Part shown: one piece after another, positions 39,988-49,031 of the stretch
Numbering within the stretch: the stretch's first letter is position 1
Layout: every line of letters begins with the position of its first letter
Assembly (NCBI RefSeq): GCF_020614375.1
Contig: NZ_CP085327.1
Location: forward strand, 2,778,823 to 2,842,822
Direction of reading: 5' to 3'
Origin: Haladaptatus salinisoli
GTDB taxonomy: Archaea; Halobacteriota; Halobacteria; Halobacteriales; Haladaptataceae
Length of the DNA: 64,000 nt
The notes under the pieces: model-generated
What the model saw: the letters and a program-made list of their open reading frames with translations, nothing else
Told to the model about the DNA's origin: nothing
Databases searched by the model: none
Position numbers and translations under genes: made by a program

Positions 39988-40203
39988 ATGCACTGGACGA
40001 AACCGCTCGCGCTGCTCGGCGTCGTCCTCCTCGCGCTGCTGGCGCTCGGAGGGTTCGCACTGCTCGCGACGACGACGTTCTCGACGGCGGCGCTCTCGCC
40101 GCTGGCGGTCGTCGTCGCGCTGGCGGTCGTCGTCGTTCTCGTCGCGGGGATGACCGCGCTCGGCGCGAAATCGAGGCGGTGGCGCGCGAACCCCTACTGG
40201 TGA
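39988..40203 (+). CDS. Small two-helix membrane protein
   Basis: A 71-residue protein. Helices lie at about residues 5-26 (LALLGVVLLALLALGGFALL) and 34-56 (LSPLAVVVALAVVVVLVAGM), with a basic C-terminus (KSRRWRANPYW). Good leaderless promoter spacing supports it as a real gene. It is divergent from the DUF2064-like gene and convergent with the uracil-DNA glycosylase gene. No family recognised. Confidence 0.68.
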   Translation: MHWTKPLALLGVVLLALLALGGFALLATTTFSTAALSPLAVVVALAVVVVLVAGMTALGAKSRRWRANPYW

Positions 40204-40251
40204 ACCGGTCGAAAAGTCGCGGCTCGTTCTCGGATATCGGTTCGTCTCCGA

Positions 40252-40881
40252 TTACCGCCCCTGCCGGCCCTTCGTCTGGCGGTAATCCTTCCCCATCAGG
40301 TCGGAGAAGTGTCGGACGAACGCCTCGGTCTGTTCTTCGGTCTGCTCCGCTGGGTGCACCATCGGGACGAGTTCGAACCCCCGCCCGCGAACCGTCGTCG
40401 CGTGGTCGGCCGCCGCGTCGAACTCCCCGGCGGGCGTCGTGGTGTACTCCCCCGCGATTTCGGCGAGCGCACGCTGGCCGACGGGTACCAGAATCTCGGG
40501 GTTTATCATCCGAATCTCGGCGTTCAGATACGGTTCGCAGGTCCCCACCTCCTCGTCGGCGGGCGGGCGCTCCGGGTGGCGACACCGGGTCAGGTAGGTG
40601 AGGAAGGCGTTGTCGAGTTCGGGTTCGGCGGCGTCGGGCGGCGATTCGCTCAGTTCGAGTCGCCCGAGCACGTCCTGTAGGCGCTCCCCCGCGGCGTCGC
40701 CGGTGAACGGAACGCCGGTCTCCTCGGCCCCCGCGCTCGGCATCTCGCCGACGAACAGGAAGTCCGCGCCGACGTCGCCGTAGCCGTGGACGACCCGCTC
40801 TCGGGGTTCGCACAGCGCGCAGTTCGTACACGTTTCGTCCATCCCGAAGGGGTTCGAGAGTTCGTCCTGATTCGCGTCCAT
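40252..40881 (-). CDS. Uracil-DNA glycosylase, iron-sulfur type (family 4-like)
   Basis: A 209-residue protein. The four iron-sulfur Cys are visible as the N-terminal pair CTNCALC and a later pair in TRCRHPERPPADEEVGTC. The active-site motif 1 is GEMPSAGAEETGVPFTG (the GExPGxxExxxGxPF type) and motif 3 is VPMVHPAEQTEEQ (HPxxx loop). It removes uracil from DNA to start base excision repair. ATG 40881 is chosen because the Cys motif usually begins about 15-20 residues in; the longer frame to 40950 adds an Arg-rich tail unlike the family. Monocistronic. Confidence 0.9.
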   Translation of the reverse strand: MDANQDELSNPFGMDETCTNCALCEPRERVVHGYGDVGADFLFVGEMPSAGAEETGVPFTGDAAGERLQDVLGRLELSESPPDAAEPELDNAFLTYLTRCRHPERPPADEEVGTCEPYLNAEIRMINPEILVPVGQRALAEIAGEYTTTPAGEFDAAADHATTVRGRGFELVPMVHPAEQTEEQTEAFVRHFSDLMGKDYRQTKGRQGR

Positions 40882-40913
40882 GCCTGCCGGTAGCCGCGCG
40901 AGAGTAAAAGGGG

Positions 40914-41831
40914 CTACTCCTCGGAGAGGGCGAGAAACGGTTCGACCCACCGCGCCGCCTCGCAGGCCGAGACCTGACGCTTCGTTTCGTCGTGTCGGAC
41001 GAGCCCCGCGTCGACCAGTTTCGGCAGGTGGAGCTGGTACAGCGCCGTGTAGTAGCGGCGATGTCGGTTCCGCGTCGCCTCGCCGTCATCGGACCCTAGA
41101 CGGGCGACGACGGACGCCAGTTCGTCCACGTCCACCGGTTCGGCGGAGCGGAGCAGGTATCGCAGCGCGTCCCGCCGGAGCCGTACGCGGAGCGAGTCGA
41201 ACAGGACGTCGAGCGACGGGCAGTCGCCGGTTCGGTTCGCCAGCGAACGCGTGCACCACTCGACCCCGTCGTTGATGAGTTCGAGGGTGCCGTCGGCGAG
41301 CACTCGAAGCGTCGCTACCGTCGGCGGGTCGTGCGCGCGGGTTTCGAGGTAGAAGTATCCCGTCGCGTCGGCGTCCGCGAGGCGGGCCGAGACGCCGTCG
41401 AGGAACGCCACCATCTCGGCGAGCGAGGCGTGTTCGAACGGCGCGGTCAGCGAGTCGAAGACCAACACCGTCTCGTCGGTCGCCTCCGCTAACGCCGACG
41501 TGATCGCGTCCCGTACCGCGGTCAGGTCGTCCGGCCGCTGGACGGTTCGAACGACGTTTCGAACGCCGGACCCTCGCGCCGGTGCGCTCGCCGCCGAACG
41601 CATCGTCTGGTGGACGTCGACGATTCGAACGTACTCCGGAACCGTCCCGACGCGGGAGCGCCACGTTCGAAGGAACGAGTCGGCCGACTGGTCGTACGTG
41701 ACCGCGATGACGGAGTCCGCTTCGTCGACGGGGAGGAGGTCGAGACCCGCTTCTCGCACCTCGGCGTGGAGCGACCGAACCGTGACGAGGAAGCTGCTTC
41801 CGGAATCGGTGGAAAGACCTCGGTCACTCAT
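40914..41831 (-). CDS. Degenerate RecA/KaiC-fold protein with C-terminal HTH (DUF7504/DUF7344-like)
   Basis: A 305-residue protein. The first 190 residues have the strand order of a RecA/KaiC fold (SVIAVTYDQSADSFLRTWRS; ETVLVFDSLTAPFEHASLAE as Walker B; ATGYFYLETRAHD) but no Walker A GxxxxGK, so ATP binding is doubtful. The last 95 residues form a haloarchaeal HTH domain (LRRDALRYLLRSAEPVDVDE ... YYTALYQLHLPKLVDAGLV), as in DUF7344. The family numbers are from memory. It lies downstream of the HalOD1 gene on the same strand, 75 nt apart. A signalling or transcription role is inferred. Confidence 0.75.
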   Translation of the reverse strand: MSDRGLSTDSGSSFLVTVRSLHAEVREAGLDLLPVDEADSVIAVTYDQSADSFLRTWRSRVGTVPEYVRIVDVHQTMRSAASAPARGSGVRNVVRTVQRPDDLTAVRDAITSALAEATDETVLVFDSLTAPFEHASLAEMVAFLDGVSARLADADATGYFYLETRAHDPPTVATLRVLADGTLELINDGVEWCTRSLANRTGDCPSLDVLFDSLRVRLRRDALRYLLRSAEPVDVDELASVVARLGSDDGEATRNRHRRYYTALYQLHLPKLVDAGLVRHDETKRQVSACEAARWVEPFLALSEE

Positions 41832-41906
41832 AGTTGTCCGTCGGTTCTCCTGCCCGTCGAGCGGATTTCGTGCATCTTGTCGAGTTCGGGGTTCTCATTG
41901 TTTCAC

Positions 41907-42254
41907 CTATCGTGTGTCCGTTGATCCGATTCGTTCGCGGATGAAGATGTGACCGTTCGCGTGGGCGAACACCTCGAGACCGACGACGGTGAACACGACG
42001 TACCCTTCGCTTCGCTCCTTCCCGCCGTGGGTGTCGGCGAAGAGCAGGTCGAGCGAGTCCGGGTCGATCGCGTCGGCCAGCGGTATCGACTCCACCGTCG
42101 GGTCGATGTTTCGGATGACGGCGAGAGCGGTGATGAGGGTTTCACTCAGTGGGCGAGGGCTCGTCGCGTCGTGATAGACGTGGTATCCGGCTTCGTCGGC
42201 GACGGGGGTCGGCACCGGTTCACCTCCGTCAGACCCCATGTTCGCTCCACTCAT
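41907..42254 (-). CDS. HalOD1 output-domain protein
   Basis: A 115-residue protein. After a polar start comes YHVYHDATSPRPLSETLITA, then VIRNIDPTVESIPLADAIDP and LDLLFADTHGG, then a final strand pair VVFTVVGLEVFAHANGHIFI. This is the halobacterial output domain 1 layout, normally attached to or encoded beside sensor proteins. ATG 42254 is preferred: a TATA-like CTTTATTA lies at about 42287-42294 on the minus strand, which would fall inside a longer frame. It is first in a probable two-gene unit with the RecA-like/HTH gene and divergent from the 45-residue peptide gene. Confidence 0.82.
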   Translation of the reverse strand: MSGANMGSDGGEPVPTPVADEAGYHVYHDATSPRPLSETLITALAVIRNIDPTVESIPLADAIDPDSLDLLFADTHGGKERSEGYVVFTVVGLEVFAHANGHIFIRERIGSTDTR

Positions 42255-42475
42255 CTGCGGACTGTAACTCCTACGTCGGGGTGGTTCGTAATAAAGATGC
42301 ATCCGACCGAAAACGGGATTACGAGTTCATCGACGGCCGGGTAACCGACCGTTGACGTGCTCGAACGACGCGTTTCTCGGAGCAGGCCGCCCTTACGAGT
42401 CGCGTAGGACTCGTTTACGCCGATTCAAGCGGCTCATATCGAAGTAACCGATGCTCGTTACGGTTCTCCGTACCG

Positions 42476-42613
42476 ATGACAGACGACACGTTCCAATCGT
42501 ACCTCGCAGAGAACCCGAGAATGATCGGCGTCCTGTTCGTGACGATGCTCCTGCTCTCTCAGGCGGGCACGGCCGCGGCGGGTGTCGGAACGATAGCGGT
42601 GTACGGTCCGTAA
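42476..42613 (+). CDS. 45-residue single-helix peptide (DUF7503-like)
   Basis: A frame from ATG 42476 to TAA 42613. The product starts MTDDTFQSYLAENPRMIGV, enters one hydrophobic helix (GVLFVTMLLLSQAGTAAAG) and ends GVGTIAVYGP. The 'AENPRM' then helix then 'SQAGTAAAG' pattern matches a haloarchaeal mini-protein family that I remember as DUF7503. The helix could be a membrane span or an uncleaved signal. It stops 17 nt from the stop of the convergent CHAT gene. Function unknown. Confidence 0.72.
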   Translation: MTDDTFQSYLAENPRMIGVLFVTMLLLSQAGTAAAGVGTIAVYGP

Positions 42614-42630
42614 CGAGGACCATCGAGGGG

Positions 42631-44646
42631 TTAGAGCGGATCTTCGTCCCACACCAACTCGCCGTCTTTTCTCACAGGGGATTGGTGCCAGACGAGATAC
42701 TGCCGAAGCTCGGCTTCCGAGAGTCGAAACGTTCGAAGCGCGCCCGGAACGAGATAGTGGTGCTCGTTGGATTCCACCAGCGGGAAGGCCATCGTCCCTA
42801 TCTTCCCCTCGCGCGACGGGTGGGTGACGGGCGTCACGTCGTAGCCCTCGTCGCGGGTGCGGACGTCACAGAGCGTCGGCACGCCGTCCTCGACCTGCAC
42901 CGCGTCCGCGCTCCCGTCGCCGACGACCAGGTAGTGCCCGCCGACGATGCTCTCGGTGCGGGCGAGGCCGAGCGCCGAACCGAGGGGGAATCCGAGGTTC
43001 AGGAGGCGCGCCATCGCGTACCCCATGCGCGCCGCTCCGTCGCTCACCACGTCGCTGAAGGTGACGACGCCGCCGACCGAACCCCCCTCGACGAGAGCCA
43101 ACCCCTGTTCGTAGGACTGGCACGCGTTGAGCAGGAAGGTGGGGACGCCGACGTCCGTCACCGTCGTCGCGTCGAGCGACCCGTCTCGGCACCGGAACCC
43201 CGCGTCGTCGATGTGCCCGACGTAGTGGAGGAAGTCCACGTCGGATTCGAGGACGGTTCGTAACTCGGCCGTCGAGAGGTCGGCGTGTATCGTCACGTCG
43301 AACGAAAGTTCGTCGCGGCAGCCGTACACGTCCTTGACGCCCTCGTCCGTCGCCATCTTCGGCTCGTTGCAGACGACGGCGATGTCGATGAAACCGGACT
43401 TCGGTTCGCATTCGAGTTTGTTTCGGAACGCCTGCGGAATCGCCTTGGTGGCGCGGAGCGGCAGGTCGTCGGCGAACCACGCCTGTTCGAGCGAGGCGCC
43501 CGGTTCCGGTCGGACGAACGCGTAGTCGCCTTCCGACTCCCCCCTGACGTCGTCGAGAAACGACTCCACCACGGTCGAGCGAACGTCGTCCGCCGACACG
43601 GGGGTCGCGCTGGGCGTGCGCACGACGCCGAGGTCGTTGACGACGAACGGAATCGCGCCGACGTGCTCCGGCGTGGGCGCGACGTGCGCGGTGAGCGGCC
43701 ACCGCGGCACGTGCGGCGCTAATCGGTCGAACGGAACGGAGAAGTACGCCGGCAGTTGCTCCGCGATCGGGAGGTCGTACAGCGCCGAGAAATCGACGTC
43801 CAAGTCGGCCCGCTCGCGTTCGTAGAGGTCGACTCGATAGTACCCTTCCGTGCGGGTGAGGCAATCGAGGAAGAACACCCGCTTCAGCGCGCGTTCGACC
43901 CCGCGCTCGAACCGCGCGCTCGGAAGCGAGTGCTCGAAGTCCCCGGCGACCAGGCGCGCTTCGTCGCCGGGAACCATCTCCGCCCCGAGGTAGTACGCGA
44001 GCGGCGCGGCGACGTACGCCGCGTCGAGCGTCGGCGGGAGTTCGAGACGAACGCCGGTCTCCGGGCGCTCCAGTTCGGCGGGGACGCGCAGTTCGTCGCC
44101 GAGTTCGACCGTCGGCGGGTGCCCCCGAAGCGTCGGGTACGACCGTTCGCACGTCGTCGTCTTCAGGGCGGACGAGAGCGCGGACAGCGCCGTCAGCACG
44201 TCCTCGGGGTCGTCGGTCGTCGTCACCGTCGCTTGGGGGTGGTGGTGGTAGGAGCGCGCCCCGACGAGGATCTCCGCGGGGTCGAACCGGAAGCCGATGC
44301 GGTTCACGCTCGCTCGAACCGACAGCGCCCCGTCGACGCGGAGGTACACCTTGACGGGTGCGTTCAGTTCGACGCAGTACTCCCCCGGCGGCAGTTTCTC
44401 GGCGGTGTCCGAACCCACCTCGAAGAGCAGTTCGCCGGTCGCGCCGCGGACGAACGCGTCGACGCGCTGGTCGAGGGTCAGTTCGTCGGTCGAAATGCGG
44501 ACGGCGCGGTCGACTGGGAAGTAGAACCGGTCGGCGCTCGCCGGTTCGGGAGCGACCGACTTCGGCGTGCCGAGCGTGTATCGGCGGCGTTCGATGGGGT
44601 CGACGACGGCGAGGCCGGAATCGGGGAGTGGTTCGAACGAGAGCAC
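42631..44646 (-). CDS. CHAT-domain (caspase-like) protein
   Basis: A 671-residue protein. Residues 1-450 are a haloarchaeal N-terminal region starting VLSFEPLPDSGLAVVDPIER with beta-rich segments (RSYPTLRGHPPTVELGDEL). The C-terminal third is the CHAT peptidase domain. The catalytic His lies in VDFLHYVGHIDDAGFRC and the catalytic Cys in PTFLLNACQSYEQGLALVEG, followed by GSVGGVVTFSDVVSDGAARM. Both dyad residues are intact, so it may be an active Cys protease. GTG 44646 begins the conserved region; an in-frame GTG at 44736 overlapping the aroC stop would add 30 residues. No signal peptide. Confidence 0.78.
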   Translation of the reverse strand: MLSFEPLPDSGLAVVDPIERRRYTLGTPKSVAPEPASADRFYFPVDRAVRISTDELTLDQRVDAFVRGATGELLFEVGSDTAEKLPPGEYCVELNAPVKVYLRVDGALSVRASVNRIGFRFDPAEILVGARSYHHHPQATVTTTDDPEDVLTALSALSSALKTTTCERSYPTLRGHPPTVELGDELRVPAELERPETGVRLELPPTLDAAYVAAPLAYYLGAEMVPGDEARLVAGDFEHSLPSARFERGVERALKRVFFLDCLTRTEGYYRVDLYERERADLDVDFSALYDLPIAEQLPAYFSVPFDRLAPHVPRWPLTAHVAPTPEHVGAIPFVVNDLGVVRTPSATPVSADDVRSTVVESFLDDVRGESEGDYAFVRPEPGASLEQAWFADDLPLRATKAIPQAFRNKLECEPKSGFIDIAVVCNEPKMATDEGVKDVYGCRDELSFDVTIHADLSTAELRTVLESDVDFLHYVGHIDDAGFRCRDGSLDATTVTDVGVPTFLLNACQSYEQGLALVEGGSVGGVVTFSDVVSDGAARMGYAMARLLNLGFPLGSALGLARTESIVGGHYLVVGDGSADAVQVEDGVPTLCDVRTRDEGYDVTPVTHPSREGKIGTMAFPLVESNEHHYLVPGALRTFRLSEAELRQYLVWHQSPVRKDGELVWDEDPL

Positions 44647-44710
44647 GGGGAGACACGACCCGGGTAGCGGATCTCGGTATTCGATAGCGTTCGAATCACC
44701 GTGGAGCGAC

Positions 44711-44724
44711 GGTAAATATTTACC
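44711..44724 (-). promoter_or_regulatory. AT-rich perfect palindrome upstream of the CHAT gene
   Basis: GGTAAATATTTACC is its own reverse complement and contains TAAATATTTA. It could be a TATA box and operator for the CHAT gene, giving a start near 44690 and a leader of about 45 nt before GTG 44646. Confidence 0.45.
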
Positions 44725-44732
44725 GCGAGCTA

Positions 44733-45926
44733 TCACTCGTCGGGGGCCGTCGGGTGATACTCGGTGTCGTACTTCCCCGGCCTACCGTCGAGTCGGTCGG
44801 GGTTGATGCGCCCGCCGAGGAGCATGAAGTCCACGAGCGTCAGCGCCAGCACGGCTTCGACCACCGGCACGCCGCGCGGCGGAAGGACGGGGTCGTGTCG
44901 CCCGATGACCTGCACCTCCTTCTCCTCGCCCGTCTCCCAGTCGACCGTGGTCTGGGTCTTCGGAATCGAGGTGGGAGCGTGGAGCGTGACCTCGCCGTAT
45001 ATCGGTTCGCCCGTGGTGATGCCGCCCTGCAGTCCGCCGTGGCGGTTCGAGGCGGGTTTCGGGTCGCCGCGTCCTCGCGGTTCGTCACCGCTCGCTTCCG
45101 AGTCGCCACGCGACTCGCCGTCGAACTCCCACTCATCGTTCCTGTCGGACCCCGCCCACTCGCGGGCCTCCCTTCCGAGTCCGAACTCGAAGGCGGTCGT
45201 CGCCGGAATCGCCATCATCGCCTGTCCGAGGCGCGCTTCGACCGAGTCGAACCGGGGTGCGCCGAGTCCGCGCGGGACGCCGCGCGCTTCGAAGTATATC
45301 GACCCGCCGATGGAGTCGCCCTCGCGCTGGTACTCGTCTATCGACGCCAGCATTTCGTCAGCGGCGTCGGGGTCGGCGCAGCGGACTTCGTTCTCCTCGC
45401 TCCGCTCGACCAGCTCCTCGAAGCTCACCTCGTCGGCCCGCACGTCGCCGATCTGATTGACGTGGGCTTTCAGTTCGACCCCTTCTTCCGCGAGGATCTT
45501 CTTGGCGATGGCTCCGGCGGCGACCCAGTTCACGGTCTCGCGGGCGGACGACCGCCCGCCGCCGCCCCAGTTTCGCGTTCCGAACTTCGCGGAGTAGGTG
45601 AAATCGCCGTGGCTCGGGCGCGGCGCGGTGACGAACGGCTCGTACTTTCCGGAGCGGGCGTCCTTGTTCTGGATGACCATCCCGATGGGCGTTCCGGTCG
45701 TGTAGCCGTCCTGTATCCCGCTGTTGATGGCGACCGCGTCGGGTTCGTTCCGGCTCGTCGTTATCATCGACTGGCCGGGCTTTCGCCGGTCTAAGTCGCG
45801 CTGTACGTCCTCCTCCGAGAGCTCCAGTCCCGCCGGACAGCCGCTCACGGTGACGCCCATCGCCTCGCCGTGGCTCTCGCCGTAGGTCGTCACCTGAAAG
45901 AGCCGTCCGAACCGATTTCCGTTCAT
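44733..45926 (-). CDS. aroC: Chorismate synthase
   Basis: A 397-residue protein that converts EPSP to chorismate using reduced FMN, the last step of the shikimate pathway. Signatures are FQVTTYGESHGEAMGVTV, the RKPGQSMITTSRNEPD region, HGDFTYSAKFGTRNWGGGGR and SSARETVNWVAAGAIAKKIL. An acidic, Gly/Glu/Asp-rich insert of about 35 residues before SNRHGGLQGGITTGEPI is a haloarchaeal feature. It ends at the front of the CHAT gene. aroA and tyrA lie nearby, so several shikimate genes share this part of the chromosome without forming one operon. Confidence 0.95.
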   Translation of the reverse strand: MNGNRFGRLFQVTTYGESHGEAMGVTVSGCPAGLELSEEDVQRDLDRRKPGQSMITTSRNEPDAVAINSGIQDGYTTGTPIGMVIQNKDARSGKYEPFVTAPRPSHGDFTYSAKFGTRNWGGGGRSSARETVNWVAAGAIAKKILAEEGVELKAHVNQIGDVRADEVSFEELVERSEENEVRCADPDAADEMLASIDEYQREGDSIGGSIYFEARGVPRGLGAPRFDSVEARLGQAMMAIPATTAFEFGLGREAREWAGSDRNDEWEFDGESRGDSEASGDEPRGRGDPKPASNRHGGLQGGITTGEPIYGEVTLHAPTSIPKTQTTVDWETGEEKEVQVIGRHDPVLPPRGVPVVEAVLALTLVDFMLLGGRINPDRLDGRPGKYDTEYHPTAPDE

Positions 45927-45999
45927 TACCCGTCACTGTGGGTGCAGACCATTTAGATGTTGTAGGAGGCGGAACGTTTCGCCGACCCGCTGAAAGCAC

Positions 46000-46006
46000 A
46001 TAAATA
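46000..46006 (+). promoter_or_regulatory. TATA box of the small lipoprotein gene
   Basis: ATAAATA lies 24-30 nt before the ATG at 46030. Confidence 0.6.
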
Positions 46007-46029
46007 CCTCGACCGAGAACGTCGATTCG

Positions 46030-46443
46030 ATGAATCGGCGCCGCTTCGCCGCCCTGCTGGGTCTCGGGGGTTTCGGGGTCCTCGGAGGGTGCGTCGACCG
46101 ACTCCCGCTCGACGACGGAGGGACGCCCGCCAAACCGGTGAGCGTGCGCGTCCGCAGTTACTTCGACGAGCGGCGCGTCGTCTCGGTCGACGTCGAGGGG
46201 ACGAGGGCGGAGGAGGGCTTCGAGGACGTGTTTCACCTCTGGCCGGGGCGCGTCGTCACCCAGGAGAACGTCCTCGAAGCGGGAACGTACCACGTCCGGG
46301 TCGAGGTGGACAACGACATGTGGCGGGCGGCGGAGTGGCGGATGTACGGCTGTCCGACGAACACGATTCTGGTCGACGTCGGCAAGGACGGCGTGGGAAT
46401 CGCCGCGACCTGTCGGGGTACGGACGGAGGGTCGACGGCTTAG
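46030..46443 (+). CDS. Small Tat lipoprotein, function unknown
   Basis: A 137-residue protein. A very short signal (MNRRRFAALLGLGGFGVLGGC) has twin Arg and a lipobox Cys at residue 21. The mature part is a single beta-rich domain: PVSVRVRSYFDERRVVSVDV, VVTQENVLEAGTYHVRVEVD and RMYGCPTNTILVDVGKDGVG. Two further Cys could form a disulfide. Similar haloarchaeal lipoproteins bear a small Ig-like domain; no ligand is known. Its stop overlaps the convergent phosphatase-superfamily gene by 4 nt. Confidence 0.75.
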   Translation: MNRRRFAALLGLGGFGVLGGCVDRLPLDDGGTPAKPVSVRVRSYFDERRVVSVDVEGTRAEEGFEDVFHLWPGRVVTQENVLEAGTYHVRVEVDNDMWRAAEWRMYGCPTNTILVDVGKDGVGIAATCRGTDGGSTA

Positions 46444-47705
46444 CGCAGGTCGGCCGCGCGCGCCGCCGCGAACGGGACGAGCATCTCCTCGCGCGCGAGC
46501 CCGCCGTGCATCCCGACGAGGTCGAGTTCCGACCGGTCCCACCACATCCCCTTCTCGCGGTGGACGACCACGAGGTCGGGACACTGGCGTTCGAAACGCT
46601 CGCTCGGCGCGCCGGGGCCGAACAGGTTCCGGGACAGCGCCTCCTCGCGCGTGAACGTCCTCGCGTCGAACGACGCTTCGACCGCGTTCGCGACGCGCTC
46701 GACGGTGCCGGGTCGCAGGTGAAGTTGGAGATTTCGCGGACTGCCGACGGGCGGAATCGGCTCCCCGTCGGCGTCTCGCCGGAGAGCGTCCCGAATAGGG
46801 CCGAACTCGCCGACGTCGACGTTGTCGCTCGTGTCGACGTGGCCGTGGTCCGCCGTGACGAGCAGGAGCGTCTCCTCGGCCACGGCGGGGTCGAGTTTCT
46901 CGATCATCTCCCGGCGCACGCACTCGGTGACCATCGCCAACTGCGTCCGGTACGCTTCGGACTCGGTTCCGGCGGCGTGCGAGACGGAGTCGATGGTGGG
47001 GACGTAGGCGTAGACGTAGCTCGGACCGTCGGCGGCTTCGAGCGCCTCTCTGACCCTCAATCCCATCTCCGCGACGTTGCGGTACGGAAGCGGCTCCGCG
47101 TCCCCGACCGTCGCTCGGGAGTAGTCCGAGTCGAGCGACCCGGCGGGTTGCGCGGCGTAGGTGTCGATTCCGGCGTCTTCGGCCCGGCGGTAGAGCGGTT
47201 CGCCCTCGAACAGCAGGTCGGGGTCGGCCGACTCGCCGAACGCCTCCTCGGCGGGGACGTCGTCCAGCGACGCGAACGGGAGCGTCTGGACGACGCCGTC
47301 GAACTCGCGGTAGCGCTGGAACCAGCCGAGCAGTCCGTGTTCGACCGGCGTGCGACCGGTGTGAACCGTCGTGATGGCGGCCGCCGTCTCGGAGGGGTAG
47401 ACGGAGGTCAGCGGCGTGACGGCTCCGCGCTCGGTCAGCGTCGAGAGGAGCGGATGGGCGTCGCGCTCGCGCTTCCAGTGCTCGTAGCCGAAGCCGTCCA
47501 CGAGCAGGACGACGACGTTCTCCGCGTCGCCGCGCTCGACCCCCGCGAACGCGTCGTCAGGGAGTCGCCGGTCGAACGACGAGTCGAGCACCGAAAGGGC
47601 GGTTTCGGGGACGTTGGCGAAGCAGTAATCGTCGTAGGCGGGGAAGACGTACCCTCCCTCGCGGTGCGCTTCGAGCAGTTCGCGCTCGACTCGTCTCCGT
47701 AGCAT
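46440..47705 (-). CDS. Alkaline-phosphatase-superfamily protein (nucleotide pyrophosphatase type)
   Basis: A 421-residue protein. The metal centre is recognisable: VVVLLVDGFGYEHW (first Asp), SVYPSETAAAITTVHTGRTP (nucleophile Thr/Ser), YAYVPTIDSVSHAAG (Asp and His), LLLVTADHGHVDTS (Asp-His) and DLVGMHGGLAREEMLVP (last His). This is the full type I phosphodiesterase/nucleotide pyrophosphatase set. No signal peptide is visible. It lies between the lipoprotein and aroA genes, probably transcribed alone. It differs strongly from the glycan-region homologue at 6255, so it likely has another substrate. Confidence 0.87.
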   Translation of the reverse strand: MLRRRVERELLEAHREGGYVFPAYDDYCFANVPETALSVLDSSFDRRLPDDAFAGVERGDAENVVVLLVDGFGYEHWKRERDAHPLLSTLTERGAVTPLTSVYPSETAAAITTVHTGRTPVEHGLLGWFQRYREFDGVVQTLPFASLDDVPAEEAFGESADPDLLFEGEPLYRRAEDAGIDTYAAQPAGSLDSDYSRATVGDAEPLPYRNVAEMGLRVREALEAADGPSYVYAYVPTIDSVSHAAGTESEAYRTQLAMVTECVRREMIEKLDPAVAEETLLLVTADHGHVDTSDNVDVGEFGPIRDALRRDADGEPIPPVGSPRNLQLHLRPGTVERVANAVEASFDARTFTREEALSRNLFGPGAPSERFERQCPDLVVVHREKGMWWDRSELDLVGMHGGLAREEMLVPFAAARAADLR

Positions 47706-47741
47706 ACCCGAGAATCGGCGGTTCGTGATAAATAGCTGACG

Positions 47742-49031
47742 CTACCGCTGCACCTCCGCCCCGAGGTCGTAGAGCACCTCGAAGAAGTCCGGGAACGACA
47801 CGTCCACGTGTTCCGCGCCGGTTATCGTCGTCGTCCCGTCGGCGGCGAGCCCGGCGACGGCGAGCGCCATCACGATTCGGTGATCGCCGTGGCCGCCCAC
47901 GACCGTCCCCCGGAGATTCGACTCCCCGCCGCGAACCGTGAGGGCGTCTTCTTCCTCCTCGACCTCCGCGCCGAGGTTCGAGAGTTCGTCCGCCATCACC
48001 GCCACGCGGTCGGTCTCCTTGTACCGGACGTGCTCGCAGTTGACGATTCGCGTCTCGCCGTCCGCGGCCGCGCCGAGCGCCGCGACGGTCGGGAGCAGGT
48101 CGGGGGTGTCGCCCACGTCGACCTCGACGCCCGAGAGCGACGACTTCTCCACGACGAGCGCGCCGTCCTTCCGGTTCCAGTCCACGTCCGCGCCCATCCG
48201 CGAGAGCACGTCGACGATGCGGGTGTCGCCCTGCGCGCCGGGGTACGCGCCCTCGATCCGCACGTTCTCGCCCCCTTTCGCGGCGAGCGCGCCCGCGGCG
48301 AGCAGGTAGGAGATGGAGGAGAAGTCGCCGGGAACGTGGTACTCGCCGTCGGTCGGTTCGTAGAACTGCCCGCCCGCGACGCGGCAGGTCCGTCCGTCGC
48401 GCTCGGCCTCGACGCCGAAATCGGCCAGCAGTTCCAGCGTGATATCGACGTAGGGGGCCGACTTGAGCTCCGTTTCGAGTTCCACGGCGACGCCGTCCTC
48501 CGTCAGCGCGCCCGCCATCAGCAGCGAGGAGACGTACTGCGAGGAGACGTCGCCCGGAATCGACACCGTTCCGCCCGCGATGGGACCTTTCAGGACGAGC
48601 GGAGCTTTGCCGTTTCCGCGGGTGCTCTCCGCCCGCCCGCCCAACTGCTCGACGGCGTCGAGCATCGGCCCCTGCGGGCGCGAGCGAAGCGAGGAGTCCC
48701 CCGTCAGGACGCTGATGCCGTCCGCGAGCGCCGCCGCGCCGGAGACGAGTCGCATGGTCGTCCCGCTGTTCGCGCAGTCGATGACGTCCCCCGGAGCCTG
48801 CGGTTCGCCGTCGAAGCCGTCGATTTCGATGGCCTCGCCGGTATCGATGACGTCGCCGCCGAAGGCGTCCACCGCCCGCATCGTGGCTTTCGTGTCGGCG
48901 CTGACGAGCGGGTCGTACACCAGCGCGCCGCCCGAGTAGCCGGCGGCGAGGACGGCGCGGTGAGTGTAGCTCTTCGACGGCGGTGCCCGCGCCGTTCCCG
49001 AGAGTTCGGAGCGCGATATCTCTACGTCCAT
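47742..49031 (-). CDS. aroA: 3-Phosphoshikimate 1-carboxyvinyltransferase (EPSP synthase)
   Basis: A 429-residue protein of normal length that joins PEP and shikimate-3-phosphate. It starts [20 protein letters not shown], with the conserved [13 protein letters not shown]. It contains [19 protein letters not shown] (the NSGTTxR motif), [17 protein letters not shown], a [18 protein letters not shown] region with the catalytic Asp and [19 protein letters not shown], and ends [20 protein letters not shown] 49031 begins the first beta strand; an upstream in-frame start adds a short non-conserved tail. It feeds chorismate synthase encoded 3 kb away. Confidence 0.95.
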   Translation of the reverse strand: MDVEISRSELSGTARAPPSKSYTHRAVLAAGYSGGALVYDPLVSADTKATMRAVDAFGGDVIDTGEAIEIDGFDGEPQAPGDVIDCANSGTTMRLVSGAAALADGISVLTGDSSLRSRPQGPMLDAVEQLGGRAESTRGNGKAPLVLKGPIAGGTVSIPGDVSSQYVSSLLMAGALTEDGVAVELETELKSAPYVDITLELLADFGVEAERDGRTCRVAGGQFYEPTDGEYHVPGDFSSISYLLAAGALAAKGGENVRIEGAYPGAQGDTRIVDVLSRMGADVDWNRKDGALVVEKSSLSGVEVDVGDTPDLLPTVAALGAAADGETRIVNCEHVRYKETDRVAVMADELSNLGAEVEEEEDALTVRGGESNLRGTVVGGHGDHRIVMALAVAGLAADGTTTITGAEHVDVSFPDFFEVLYDLGAEVQR

